In this document: piece by piece, positions 9,949 to 18,445 of the stretch
Numbering within the stretch: the first letter of the stretch is position 1
Layout of the letters: every line of letters begins with the position of its first letter
Assembly (NCBI RefSeq): GCF_900187375.1
Contig: NZ_FYEW01000002.1
Span: 186,001 to 250,000 of the forward strand
Source: Hymenobacter gelipurpurascens
GTDB lineage: Bacteria; Bacteroidota; Bacteroidia; Cytophagales; Hymenobacteraceae
DNA: 64,000 nt
Direction: 5' to 3'
Program-made: the position numbers and the translations under genes
The notes under the pieces: model-generated
Seen by the model: the letters and a program-made list of their open reading frames with translations, nothing else
Databases searched by the model: none
What the model was told of the DNA's origin: nothing

Positions 9949-11295
9949 CTAGTAGTGGCATTTCGAGCACTCGGCTCCACCGTTCGATGTTACAGTGAAG
10001 GGCACTGCACCATTCTTGGTGTCATGCAGTTTCACGAGGTTATCGTAATAAGCATTTCCCTTCGTGTTCAATGGGGTTTCGCGGTGGCAGTTAATGCACC
10101 AGCCCATTGTGAGAGGAGAGTACTGATATACAACCTCCATGTTCTGGATAGGACCATGGCAAGTCTGGCACTCTAGGCCTGCCACTTGGGTATGCTGCGA
10201 GTGGTTGAAGTAGGCTAAGTCAGGTAGGTTGTGTACACGCACCCACTGGATAGGCTGCTTACGCTCGATGGCACGGTAGATTTTTTTGATTTCAGGAGAC
10301 TCTGTTTTGATCTGCGAGTGACAGTTCATACAGATGTTAGCCGAAGGAATATTGGCCGACTTGCTCTTATACACTGAGGTGTGGCAATAGGCACAATTGA
10401 TCTGGTTCTCACCAGCGTGCAGCTTGTGCGAGAAGGCAATCGGCTGCGTAGGCTGGTAGCCCTGTGTGAGGCCTACACCCATAGCTCCTTGCACCGATTC
10501 GTAGAGAACCGCTAACACAAATACAACTCCTACAATGGCACGAACGGCAGTAGACTTATAAATCTTCGAGAAGTCAAAGCGCTGATCAACGATTTCAACA
10601 TCACGACCATCTAAGTCTTTCCGACCACGCAACACATCCTTCATGATGTTGGCGATGATAACTAGTGTTACCACCAACACAATGAGCACTACCACCAATA
10701 CGATGAGCAGTACGTTCATGTACTTGCCAGAACCAGCCTCGTCTCCAGCAGCTGCGGCAGTACCATCTACGGCAGCCTGATCACCGCTCTTTGCATTTAA
10801 GCCAGTTCCAGCTGGAGCCTGACCCTCCTGCGACGTAACCCAAGCTACGATAGAGGTAATTTCCTGATCGGACAGCTGGAAGCTTGGCATTTGCTGCTTC
10901 CCATACTGATTGAAGATCTTCACAGCATATTCGTCGCCGCTGGCAACCATTTTGCTGGAATTCTTTACCCATGGAATGATCCAGGACATTGGACGACGCT
11001 TAGAGATACCAGCCAAGGCCGGACCTACTACTACGTCGTTCACGGCGTGGCACTGGGCACAGTTGCCTTTAAACAGGGCATCACCGGCAGCAATGGCAGC
11101 AGCATCACCACCGCCTGCGGCGGGAGCGGCCGCCGTAGCGGGAGTTGCACCGGCCGTAGCGCCGGGCGCCACACCTTCCTTGCTCACGGCCGGGGCCGAT
11201 CCTACCGTTTGTGCCATGGATTGTCCATAGGCTGCAAGCGTCAGAAACAGAGCGAGAAGGAGGTGGGGAAGAGAACGAAGTCGGATGCTATTCAT
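9949..11295 (-). CDS. actA: alternative complex III subunit ActA (multiheme cytochrome c with N-terminal monoheme domain)
   Basis: Multiheme c-type cytochrome of alternative complex III. From the ATG at 11295 it has 448 residues: a signal peptide ending near AQ at 28-29, an Ala/Gly-rich linker, and a monoheme cytochrome c domain with CAQCH at 79-83. Two hydrophobic segments follow at about 193-217 and 252-272, then five CxxCH motifs (CAYCH, CMNCH, CQTCH, CINCH, CSKCH); the last lies at the very C-terminus. An in-frame extension to 11343 exists, but a good promoter (-7 box at 11343-11350) lies over it and the signal peptide begins at 11295, so I chose the later start. First gene of the operon. 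The extra monoheme domain is worth comparison with pentaheme-only ActA proteins. Confidence 0.93.
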   Translation of the reverse strand: MNSIRLRSLPHLLLALFLTLAAYGQSMAQTVGSAPAVSKEGVAPGATAGATPATAAAPAAGGGDAAAIAAGDALFKGNCAQCHAVNDVVVGPALAGISKRRPMSWIIPWVKNSSKMVASGDEYAVKIFNQYGKQQMPSFQLSDQEITSIVAWVTSQEGQAPAGTGLNAKSGDQAAVDGTAAAAGDEAGSGKYMNVLLIVLVVVLIVLVVTLVIIANIMKDVLRGRKDLDGRDVEIVDQRFDFSKIYKSTAVRAIVGVVFVLAVLYESVQGAMGVGLTQGYQPTQPIAFSHKLHAGENQINCAYCHTSVYKSKSANIPSANICMNCHSQIKTESPEIKKIYRAIERKQPIQWVRVHNLPDLAYFNHSQHTQVAGLECQTCHGPIQNMEVVYQYSPLTMGWCINCHRETPLNTKGNAYYDNLVKLHDTKNGAVPFTVTSNGGAECSKCHY

Positions 11296-11342
11296 AGCAC
11301 AGTTTGACGGGAAAAAAGAAACTCGGGGGTGTTCCAAGGCCA

Positions 11343-11372
11343 CAAATGTAGGTCGGAGAACGCAGAGAACAA
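11343..11372 (-). promoter_or_regulatory. promoter of the act-cox operon (-33/-7 type)
   Basis: On the minus strand, TTTG (11373-11370) is followed after 19 bases by TACATTTG (11350-11343), a close match to the Bacteroidota sigma-A consensus TTTG-N19-21-TAnnTTTG. Transcription would begin near 11335-11340, leaving a leader of about 40 bases before the actA ATG at 11295. This supports the shorter ActA start. Confidence 0.7.
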
Positions 11373-11660
11373 ACCAGCTTCCGCTAATTTTCGCCCTTTG
11401 ACGCTTGTCTGGAATTAGTCTAAAAAGACATTCTGATGAAATCTACCTGCCATCACTAATGACAGCATAGCTCCTTATGTCTGATACCCAGATTCCAGCC
11501 TTCGCCACACTTGCTCACTATAACTTTGCAAATTCAAATGGTCTCAGATTTTCAACTGTATAATATAACCGAAGGTTTTCCCATTTGATAATCAAATGCT
11601 TAATAGGCCTAGGAATGCGAATAATTTTTCTTTCTATATAGAAATAGGTGTAAAAGCTGT

Positions 11661-11668
11661 TACCTTTG
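11661..11668 (+). promoter_or_regulatory. -7 box of the rpsF operon promoter
   Basis: TACCTTTG matches TAnnTTTG and lies 40 bases before the rpsF ATG. No good TTG is found 19-21 bases upstream, so the promoter is incomplete by consensus. Confidence 0.5.
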
Positions 11669-11708
11669 CCCCTCAATTTAGGTTTTTCACACAATTCACC
11701 CCGTCGTA

Positions 11709-12083
11709 ATGGAAGTAAGAAATTACGAGACGGTCTTCATTCTGACTCCCGTTCTGAACGAGAGCCAAGTGCAAGAGACGGTCGAGAAGTTCACCCAGGT
11801 GCTTAAGGAAAATAGCGCCGACATTATCAACACTGAAGCTTGGGGCCTCAAGAAACTGGCGTACCCAATTCAGAAGAAGTCCACCGGTTATTACTTCCTC
11901 GTGGAGTTTACTGGCTCGGGCAACATAGTAGATACGCTGGAGCTGGCTTTCCGCCGCGACGAGCGTATTATCCGCTTCTTGACCACCGTTCTGGACAAGC
12001 ACGCCGTAGCCTACGGTGAGCGTCGTCGTAAGGGCGAGATGAACCAGCAGAAAGCTAAACAATCGGAAGCCGTAGCCCAGTAG
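11709..12083 (+). CDS. rpsF: 30S ribosomal protein bS6
   Basis: Small-subunit ribosomal protein that binds 16S rRNA as a pair with bS18. In 124 residues the protein shows the bS6 fold start ([12 protein letters not shown]) and the conserved [15 protein letters not shown] segment at about 56-62. A Lys/Gln/Glu-rich tail follows, as is usual in this phylum. The length fits the family. First gene of rpsF-rpsR-rplI, with rpsR seven bases downstream. Confidence 0.97.
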   Translation: MEVRNYETVFILTPVLNESQVQETVEKFTQVLKENSADIINTEAWGLKKLAYPIQKKSTGYYFLVEFTGSGNIVDTLELAFRRDERIIRFLTTVLDKHAVAYGERRRKGEMNQQKAKQSEAVAQ

Positions 12084-12090
12084 AAAGAAG

Positions 12091-12342
12091 ATGAGCCTCG
12101 CCAACGAAAAAATCCACAAGCAGGATACGCGCAAGAAATATTGCCGCTTCAAGAAGAACGGCATTAAGTACGTAGACTACAAAGACCCGAACTTCCTGCT
12201 GAAGTTCGTGAACGAGCAGGGCCGCATCCTGCCACGTCGTATCACGGGCACCAGCCTGAAGTTCCAGCGTAAAGTAGCTCAGGCGGTAGCGAAAGCTCGT
12301 CACCTGGCCCTGATGCCTTACGTAACCGACTCGTTGAAATAG
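12091..12342 (+). CDS. rpsR: 30S ribosomal protein bS18
   Basis: Partner of bS6 in the platform of the 30S subunit. The 83-residue protein contains the family signature YVDYKDPNFLLKFV, then RILPRRITG, TSLKFQRK and the VAKARHLALMPY end. An AAAGAAG stretch just before the ATG may be a weak ribosome-binding site. It lies between rpsF and rplI, and is separated from rplI by a hairpin-containing gap. Confidence 0.97.
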   Translation: MSLANEKIHKQDTRKKYCRFKKNGIKYVDYKDPNFLLKFVNEQGRILPRRITGTSLKFQRKVAQAVAKARHLALMPYVTDSLK

Positions 12343-12347
12343 ACATT

Positions 12348-12423
12348 AGTATTGAGAAGTGAGAAGTGGGCTTTTCTGCTTACCGCTTAATTCCTCACTT
12401 CTAACTTCTCGCTACTCAATACT
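12348..12423 (+). repeat. long imperfect hairpin between rpsR and rplI
   Basis: Arms 12348-12366 and 12405-12423 pair in 17 of 19 positions (AGTATTGAGAAGTGAGAAG against AGTATTGAGTAGCGAGAAG), with further GAAGTG/CACTTC complementarity inside. It fills the gap before rplI and has no T-run. It may alter readthrough or mRNA stability and so set L9 levels apart from S6/S18. It could instead be an inserted repeat; a genome search for the arm would tell. Confidence 0.55.
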
Positions 12424-12432
12424 AAAAAAGAC

Positions 12433-12876
12433 ATGGAAGTAATTCTGAAAGACGACGTTAAAGGCCTGGGCTACAAGAACGACACTGTTGTTGTAAAGCC
12501 TGGCTACGGCCGTAACTACCTGCTCCCGCAGGGTCTGGCTATCCTGGCCGACAAAACCAATAAGAAAATCGTAGCCGAGAACGTACGTCAGGCTGCTCAC
12601 AAAGCCGAGAAAGTAAAAGCTGATGCTCAGGCAGTAGCTGACAAGATCGGTGATGTGGTAATTGATATCCCTGCTAAGGTGGGTGAAAGCGGCCGCATCT
12701 TCGGCCGTGTAACCACACTGCAACTGGCAGACGCGCTGAAGGCAAAGGGCATCGATGTGGAGCGCAAGCGCCTGTCGTTCGACTCGGAGCCTAGCGCTGT
12801 TGGCGAGTACACTGCTACGGTGGACCTGCACCGCGAAGTAAAACACAAAGTGCGCTTTAACGTAGTAGCTGAATAA
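12433..12876 (+). CDS. rplI: 50S ribosomal protein bL9
   Basis: Large-subunit protein that binds 23S rRNA near the L1 stalk. The 147-residue protein has the N-terminal RNA-binding domain with the family signature GYGRNYLLPQGLAI (about 24-37), the long connecting helix rich in Lys/Ala (about 45-75), and the C-terminal domain from about 80. Last gene of the small ribosomal operon; a strong terminator follows 20 bases after the stop. Confidence 0.97.
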   Translation: MEVILKDDVKGLGYKNDTVVVKPGYGRNYLLPQGLAILADKTNKKIVAENVRQAAHKAEKVKADAQAVADKIGDVVIDIPAKVGESGRIFGRVTTLQLADALKAKGIDVERKRLSFDSEPSAVGEYTATVDLHREVKHKVRFNVVAE

Positions 12877-12896
12877 GCTATTCTATAAACGCTTGG

Positions 12897-12930
12897 AAAA
12901 GCCCGGCTGCTTCGGTAGCCGGGCTTTTTT
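12897..12930 (+). terminator. rho-independent terminator of rpsF-rpsR-rplI
   Basis: Stem AAAAGCCCGGCT / AGCCGGGCTTTT with an eight-base loop and six T residues, beginning 20 bases after the rplI stop. Confidence 0.9.
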
Positions 12931-13095
12931 GGCTACAAAGGCTAGTCTTTCTCTTTAGAAACCGTACTACCCTTTACTTTATAGAAATACTCTACTCACG
13001 TTTCGTGACTCCATCCATCCTAGGTATTTTGGCCGAACGAGCGATGTTGAGTAGGTTGCTTGTCCGTTGGCCGTTTTAGGCCTTATCAAGGAGAA

Positions 13096-15501
13096 ATGTT
13101 TCGCACTGAACTACCACTTACCCCTCATCCACAGCAGCTGCCGCCTACCGCGCGGGTGCTGACGATAGGCTCATGCTTTTCGGATTCTATTGGAAACCGC
13201 CTGTCTGATTATAAGGTGGCAACACTCGTTAATCCTTTTGGCACTGTTTTCAACCCGATTTCTGCGTGCAAACTGCTGCGAGCAGCCGCAGGAGAAGATA
13301 TAGACTGGCAACAACACGTAGTAGAAGCTCGTGGCCGCTGGCAGAGCTATGACCTGCATGCCACATTAGGTGCTGATTCGCCGGTTGAGTTACTTCAGCA
13401 CATTCAGCGCCTCGTTCGCGATACCGGGGTGTTTCTGGCTACCGCGGATGCGGTAGTGCTGACCTTAGGTACTGCCTTCGCCTACCGGCTTCAGGACACG
13501 CAGGAGATTATCAGCAATTGCCATAAACTTCCGGCTGATAAATTCGAGAAAGAGCTACTATCAGCGGATGAGATTATTGCTGCAGTAGCCGAAACGCATG
13601 CTTATCTGCGGCGTATTAATCCGCGCTTGCGCTTTATTCTGACGGTGAGCCCCGTTCGGCATCTGAAGGAAACGTTAGCGCTTAGCTCTGTCAGCAAATC
13701 GATGCTGCGGGTGGCCTGCCACTACCTGAGCGAGCTGCTGCCTGATGTTTCGTACTTCCCGGCCTACGAGTTGTTGCTGGATGATTTGCGAGATTATCGT
13801 TTTTATGCAGCGGATATGCTGCATCCTTCCGACGTGGCGGAAAACTACATCTGGGAGCGATTCACGCGTACGTATTTCGATACAGCTTTTGGCCGTTTCA
13901 AAAAGGAGTGGGAAAGCATTCGTCAGGCTCTCAATCATCGGCCGCTATACATTGCAGCTCCTGAGCACCGGCAGTTCCTGGAGGGGACCTTAGCGCGGCT
14001 GCAGCGCTTGAGCACGCAAGCTGACGTGCGAATGGAGTTGCTCCATATAGAAAAAGAACTGGCCACTTTACCTTTACCTCCTCCCCCACCCTTACCCGAG
14101 CCCGATGAGGACGAGGACGAGAACTTTCTCGAGGAGGAAGCCGCTGAAATTGAAGAAGCAGATGACTCCCAGGCAAGGTTACTCAGCCAAGGCAGTGGCT
14201 TGTTGACGGAAGCCGACGACGAGGAGTATGAGCAGCAGGAAGAGCTTACGGCTAGCCCTGAGGTGGCCTACGAGTCAGCTTACTCCGGTGAAGAATTGGA
14301 ATACGCCGACGAGGAAGACCTGCTTACGGAGCAGACTTCTTCCATCGATGGAGAATCAGACCAAGATCTGCCCGTCCGCAAAAAGAAGCGTCGTTCGAGA
14401 GGAGGTGCTAAGCGCAGCAAGCGTAAGGCTGCCCGTTTAGCGGCAGAGGCAGAACCGTCTGGAGTGGACTCAGCGACTGAAATCACTGCTGTAGGCCACC
14501 CCACACCTGATCCGGGTGAGCACGGTGCTGAAAACGACGAAGATGTTAGCACAACCGAAGGCATCACGTATATATCGGAAGCTGAACTGTTCGGAACTGT
14601 TTCCAAGCTTCCTTCTGAAGGAATTGCTACCCCGGCTGTACAGGCAGAGCCTCAGTCTGTTTCGGTGTCGGCACCGGAAATCATTCGTGCTAATGAGGAT
14701 GCCCGAGGCTCTTCTATCCAAGAAACGCGGCAGCGCAACCGACCGGAAAGGCAGCCTCGGCAGCAGGGAAACCGCGACCCGCGCCGTGGTAATCGGCAGC
14801 CATTGTATGCGGTGCCCGCTACCGACGAAGCTGCGGCTATGCTCACGGAAACACCTCCGACAGGCCTAGAAGCACCGCTCGTACAATCCGCAACGGAGTT
14901 ACAAGACCCGACTGTAGCTTCGGCTCCTGCTACTACACCTCCTGTCGCTAAAAGCCGCAGCCGTAGTCGTGGTGGAGCCGGCCGCAACCGTGGCAACGCG
15001 GGCAAAGACCGGGTAGCTCAGGCAGCGGAGTCGGCTGCAGCCGTAGGCTCGGTAAGTGCTACGCCTGTTGTGGAAGTCCAGCCAATCGCAACACCCGTAG
15101 CACCTACTCCGGTGGTGCCCGAACCTGCTGTGCCCGTTGTGGCGAAAGCTCGTCCGAAACGCGCGCCACGTAAGGCAGCTGTGCAGCCGACGCCGGAATC
15201 CCCTGTGATACTTCCAACCGAAGTTTTGCCAGTGGCCCCTGCTGAAAACACTGGCGCTACTCCCAAAAAGCGGCCGGCCCGGAAAGCAACCCCTAAGGCT
15301 ACCGAAGCAACTGCACCCGCTGCTTCTGCTGATACGGCAGCTCCGGCATCCAAGAAAGCACCAAGCCGTAAAAAGGCAGTTCCCGTTGCACCCGCTGCAG
15401 AGGCAGAACCAGCGGCAGCAAAGGCCGCACCAGCTCCCCGCCGTGCTAGGCCACCCCGGCGTAAGCCAGCAACCGACAGCAGTTCTGAGGAAACGACGTA
15501 A
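13096..15501 (+). CDS. GSCFA-domain protein with long charged low-complexity tail
   Basis: The N-terminal domain (about residues 1-300) belongs to the GSCFA family, which is named for a motif seen here as GSCFSD at 25-30 and is related in fold to SGNH/GDSL hydrolases. Its substrate is not known. The last 480 or so residues are low complexity. First comes a Pro/Glu/Asp stretch (roughly 330-430), then a basic RKKKRRSRGG...RSKRKAAR island. A Ser/Thr/Glu-rich spacer leads to repeated RSRSRGGAGRNRGN and Lys/Pro/Ala blocks (KKAPSRKK, PRRARPPRRK). Such tails resemble the RNA-binding tails of RNase E-type proteins, by composition only. I chose the ATG at 13096 (preceded by AAGGAGAA) over an in-frame TTG at 13060, since GSCFA proteins start MFRTEL-like. 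801 residues. Confidence 0.85.
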   Translation: MFRTELPLTPHPQQLPPTARVLTIGSCFSDSIGNRLSDYKVATLVNPFGTVFNPISACKLLRAAAGEDIDWQQHVVEARGRWQSYDLHATLGADSPVELLQHIQRLVRDTGVFLATADAVVLTLGTAFAYRLQDTQEIISNCHKLPADKFEKELLSADEIIAAVAETHAYLRRINPRLRFILTVSPVRHLKETLALSSVSKSMLRVACHYLSELLPDVSYFPAYELLLDDLRDYRFYAADMLHPSDVAENYIWERFTRTYFDTAFGRFKKEWESIRQALNHRPLYIAAPEHRQFLEGTLARLQRLSTQADVRMELLHIEKELATLPLPPPPPLPEPDEDEDENFLEEEAAEIEEADDSQARLLSQGSGLLTEADDEEYEQQEELTASPEVAYESAYSGEELEYADEEDLLTEQTSSIDGESDQDLPVRKKKRRSRGGAKRSKRKAARLAAEAEPSGVDSATEITAVGHPTPDPGEHGAENDEDVSTTEGITYISEAELFGTVSKLPSEGIATPAVQAEPQSVSVSAPEIIRANEDARGSSIQETRQRNRPERQPRQQGNRDPRRGNRQPLYAVPATDEAAAMLTETPPTGLEAPLVQSATELQDPTVASAPATTPPVAKSRSRSRGGAGRNRGNAGKDRVAQAAESAAAVGSVSATPVVEVQPIATPVAPTPVVPEPAVPVVAKARPKRAPRKAAVQPTPESPVILPTEVLPVAPAENTGATPKKRPARKATPKATEATAPAASADTAAPASKKAPSRKKAVPVAPAAEAEPAAAKAAPAPRRARPPRRKPATDSSSEETT

Positions 15502-15840
15502 ACTGGCCTAGTGGGCAACCCAGGTTTTCCAGCGCAAAGCGGATTCCCTTGGCTGTTCTTTTTGAAGAAGTGCGGAAACCCGGCCCCCAAGAGTCGGGTT
15601 TTCTGTTTTGTTCTTATTCGCGGTTAATGCCGACCCCCTCCTCTTGCTTTCAGGAATCGATCAGTTCAGTAAACCAGCCCCTCATAGCGTTTGGCTGTTG
15701 GCAGGCAGCAGGGTGGCCTAGAAAGCGCCCTATGCCAAACCAACTATATAGAACTGGCCTAGGACCAAATCTGAACAGGGCTTCTATTCATTGAAGCTGG
15801 TCGGCTATCTTTACTATTCGCTTTCTGTTTCTGATTTCTT
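15502..15840 (+). other. intergenic region between GSCFA gene and priA
   Basis: A 339-base gap. It holds three copies of the TGGCCTAG motif (15505, 15715, 15754) and a weak hairpin AAACCCG / CGGGTTTTCT at 15576-15604 that may end the GSCFA transcript. The short open frames here have no family features and I do not call them genes. Confidence 0.5.
15576..15604 (+). terminator. weak candidate terminator after GSCFA gene
   Basis: Seven-base stem AAACCCG / CGGGTTT with a 12-base loop, followed by TCTGTTTTGTTCTT. It lies 75 bases after the stop. Short stem, so uncertain. Confidence 0.4.
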
Positions 15841-18384
15841 TTGAGCCTCACGTTTGACTTTGTTCAGCCGCAGCCGGAACCGGCCGCCGACCGCGTTACG
15901 CTATTTGCGGACGTTATTCTGCCGTTGCCGCTGCCTAAGCTCTACACCTACCGCGTTCCGTTTGAGCTGAATGATCAAGTGGTAATTGGGGGACGCGTAA
16001 TTGTACAGTTTGGGGCTAAAAAGACGCTGAGCTGCATTGTGGCGGCCGTGCACGAAACGCCGCCCGCCAACTACCAGGCCAAGTACATTCTGGAGTTCAT
16101 CGACGATGCGCCCGTCGTGACGCAGCCGCAGCTGAAGCTGTTCCGTTGGATGGCCGATTATTACCTCTGCACACTGGGCGAGGTGATTAATGCCGCTTTG
16201 CCGGCCGCTCTCAAGCTTAGCTCCGAGAGCCGCGTGCAGCTGCACCCAGCTTTCGAGACCGAAACGAACCCTTACCCACTGAGTGAGCAGGAGCAGAAGA
16301 TTGTAGAGGCGCTAAGCACCGGCGAGGAAGGTAAGTCGATGACCTTCACTGAGATTGGCGAGCTGCTGGGCATTGCTTCTTTCCATAAGTACATCAAGTC
16401 GTTGATGCAGAAGGATGTGGTGTTCCTGTTTGAGCACATGTCTGATAAGTACTCACCCAAGGTGGTGAAAAAGGTGCGTCTGGCCCACCGGTATGTGGCC
16501 GAAGCTGCATTGGAGCAGCTTTTCGCCCAGTTGGCCGGCAAGGCCAAGCAGTTGGATGTGCTGATGCGCTATCTGCAGCGCGTTCCCGTGTATCAGAATG
16601 AGCACTCCAACCACAAGGGCATGGAGAAGGCAGCCCTGACCAGCGCCCCGCACCTCTCCCCTTCGGCGGTAAATACGCTCATCAAAAACGGTATTCTGGA
16701 GCAGTTTGATGTGATTGTGTCGCGCTTTCCAATGGAAGACGATGAGGTGGCCAACATGCACTTCACGCTGAGTGAGGCACAAATGGAAGCCCACACCGAT
16801 ATCATGCGGCAGTTTCAGACCCAGGATATTGTGCTGCTCCACGGCGTGACAGGTGCCGGCAAAACAGAAATCTATATCGACCTGATTCGGCAGGCGCTGG
16901 AAAGCGGCGGTCAGGTGCTGTACCTGCTGCCCGAAATTGCCCTTACAGCTCAAATTGTGACGCGCCTGATGCGCGTGTTTGGCTCACGACTGGGCGTATA
17001 TCACTCAAAATTCTCGGATAACGAGCGGGTGGAAGTGTGGAACGGCGTCCTATCCGGCCGGTTTCAGGTGGTGGTAGGCGTACGCTCCTCTGTGTTTCTG
17101 CCCTTCGATAACCTCTCCTTGCTGATTGTAGACGAGGAGCACGAATCGAGCTACAAGCAGTACGACCCGGCCCCGCGCTACAACGCCCGCGAGGTGGCCC
17201 TGATGATGGCCAACTTCCAGGGTGCCAAAACGCTGTTGGGCTCGGCCACGCCTTCCGTGGAAACCTACTACCAGACGCGCACCGGGCGCTATGGGCTGGT
17301 TTCGCTCACGAAACGCTTTGGTGAGGCAGGCCTACCGGAAATTGAACTGGTAGATACGCGTAAGTCGCGGGAGCAGAAAACCATGCTTAACCACTTCACG
17401 CCGGAGCTGATGCAGGAAATGGAGCGTAAGCTGGCCGCCAAGGAGCAGGTGATTTTGTTCCAGAATCGCCGCGGCTACGCGCCCTTCATCAATTGCCTTG
17501 ATTGTGGCTGGATTCCGAAGTGTAAGAACTGCGCCGTAAGCCTGAGCTACCACAAGCACGCCCACGAACTGCGCTGCCACTACTGCGGCTACCACGACCG
17601 GATGCCTGTGGAATGCCCGGCCTGTGGCTCCCGCAACATTAAAACCGTAGGTTTCGGCACTGAAAAGCTGGAAGACGACCTGAAGATTATGCTGCCCGAG
17701 GCCAGCGTGCAGCGCATGGACCTGGACACTACCCGCGCCAAAAACTCGTATCAGCAGATTATTTCTGACTTCGAGAAGCAGACGACCAACGTGCTGGTAG
17801 GCACCCAAATGGTAACCAAGGGCCTTGACTTTGCCAATGTGAGCTTGGTGGGCATCATTAACGCCGACAGTATCATTCACTACCCCGACTTCCGGGCGCA
17901 CGAGCGCGCTTTCCAGATGTTTGTGCAAGTGAGCGGGCGGGCGGGCCGCAAGGGCAAGAAAGGCAAAGTCATCATCCAGACCGGCGACCCGCAGCAAGTC
18001 ATCTTCGACAAGGTGATTCGCAACGACTACCTGGAATTTTACGAGTACGAGATTCTGCAGCGGCGCGAGCACGGTTACCCGCCGTTCATGCGTGTCATTC
18101 GGCTCACGGTAAAGCACATGGACCCGGTACTGGCCGAGAAAGCAGCTATTCTACTGACCCAGGAGCTCGTGGACCGGCTCGGGCGCGAGGCTGTGCTGGG
18201 TCCTGAGGCACCGTATATCTTCCGCATCCGGAATTTTTACCTCCAGGAAATCACGGTGAAGCTCAGCCGTGAGCATACCGTGGTGCGCGCTGCTAAAGCC
18301 GATATTCTGGAGTCCATTAACCTAGTGCGCGACCATAAGGATTTTAAGCAGGCCCGTATTGCGGCCGATGTGGACCCGATGTAA
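15841..18384 (+). CDS. priA: primosomal replication protein N' (PriA helicase)
   Basis: 3'-5' DNA helicase that reloads the replisome at stalled forks. Of 847 residues, the N-terminal DNA-binding domain covers about 20-110. The helicase core has Walker A GVTGAGKT at 335-342 and the Walker B box VDEEHE near 430. A zinc-binding insert follows, with four CxxC pairs (CLDCG, CKNC, CHYC, CPAC; about 550-605). Then come the second RecA-like half with the VSGRAGRKGK motif and the C-terminal domain. The start is TTG at 15841; no ATG exists in the first 100 codons, and the sequence before it has no family match. A motif-bearing hairpin follows the stop. Confidence 0.95.
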   Translation: MSLTFDFVQPQPEPAADRVTLFADVILPLPLPKLYTYRVPFELNDQVVIGGRVIVQFGAKKTLSCIVAAVHETPPANYQAKYILEFIDDAPVVTQPQLKLFRWMADYYLCTLGEVINAALPAALKLSSESRVQLHPAFETETNPYPLSEQEQKIVEALSTGEEGKSMTFTEIGELLGIASFHKYIKSLMQKDVVFLFEHMSDKYSPKVVKKVRLAHRYVAEAALEQLFAQLAGKAKQLDVLMRYLQRVPVYQNEHSNHKGMEKAALTSAPHLSPSAVNTLIKNGILEQFDVIVSRFPMEDDEVANMHFTLSEAQMEAHTDIMRQFQTQDIVLLHGVTGAGKTEIYIDLIRQALESGGQVLYLLPEIALTAQIVTRLMRVFGSRLGVYHSKFSDNERVEVWNGVLSGRFQVVVGVRSSVFLPFDNLSLLIVDEEHESSYKQYDPAPRYNAREVALMMANFQGAKTLLGSATPSVETYYQTRTGRYGLVSLTKRFGEAGLPEIELVDTRKSREQKTMLNHFTPELMQEMERKLAAKEQVILFQNRRGYAPFINCLDCGWIPKCKNCAVSLSYHKHAHELRCHYCGYHDRMPVECPACGSRNIKTVGFGTEKLEDDLKIMLPEASVQRMDLDTTRAKNSYQQIISDFEKQTTNVLVGTQMVTKGLDFANVSLVGIINADSIIHYPDFRAHERAFQMFVQVSGRAGRKGKKGKVIIQTGDPQQVIFDKVIRNDYLEFYEYEILQRREHGYPPFMRVIRLTVKHMDPVLAEKAAILLTQELVDRLGREAVLGPEAPYIFRIRNFYLQEITVKLSREHTVVRAAKADILESINLVRDHKDFKQARIAADVDPM

Positions 18385-18387
18385 TGC

Positions 18388-18427
18388 AAAGTGGCCTAGC
18401 ACGTCTGGTTGACGGCTAGGCCACTTT
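18388..18427. terminator. bidirectional hairpin built from the TGGCCTAG motif
   Basis: Perfect 13-base arms, AAAGTGGCCTAGC (18388-18400) and GCTAGGCCACTTT (18415-18427), with a 14-base loop. It lies between the convergent priA and the lipoprotein gene at 18446. The stem is the window's over-represented motif in inverted orientation, as paired uptake sequences act as terminators in Neisseria and Haemophilus. The T-run is short. Confidence 0.65.
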
Positions 18428-18445
18428 AACTATAGTTAAGAGCTA

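Larger units (their letters stand above)
11296..11708. other. divergent promoter region between actA and rpsF
   Basis: A 413-base gap with no supported gene. It contains the act-cox promoter on the minus strand and, on the plus strand, a TACCTTTG -7 box at 11661-11668 ahead of rpsF. The middle part (about 11500-11660) is markedly A/T-rich, with runs such as TATAATATAA. One copy of TAGGCCTAGG lies at 11609. Confidence 0.6.

Noticed and set aside
11296..11343. Sixteen-codon upstream extension of ActA.
   Set aside because: It would start inside the -7 promoter box and place residues ahead of a complete signal peptide.
13060..13095. In-frame TTG start extending the GSCFA gene by 12 codons.
   Set aside because: The ATG at 13096 has a GGAGAA site and the typical MFRTEL start of the family.
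15549..15794. 81-codon open frame between the GSCFA gene and priA.
   Set aside because: No family features; it covers a hairpin and three motif copies, so it is probably chance.
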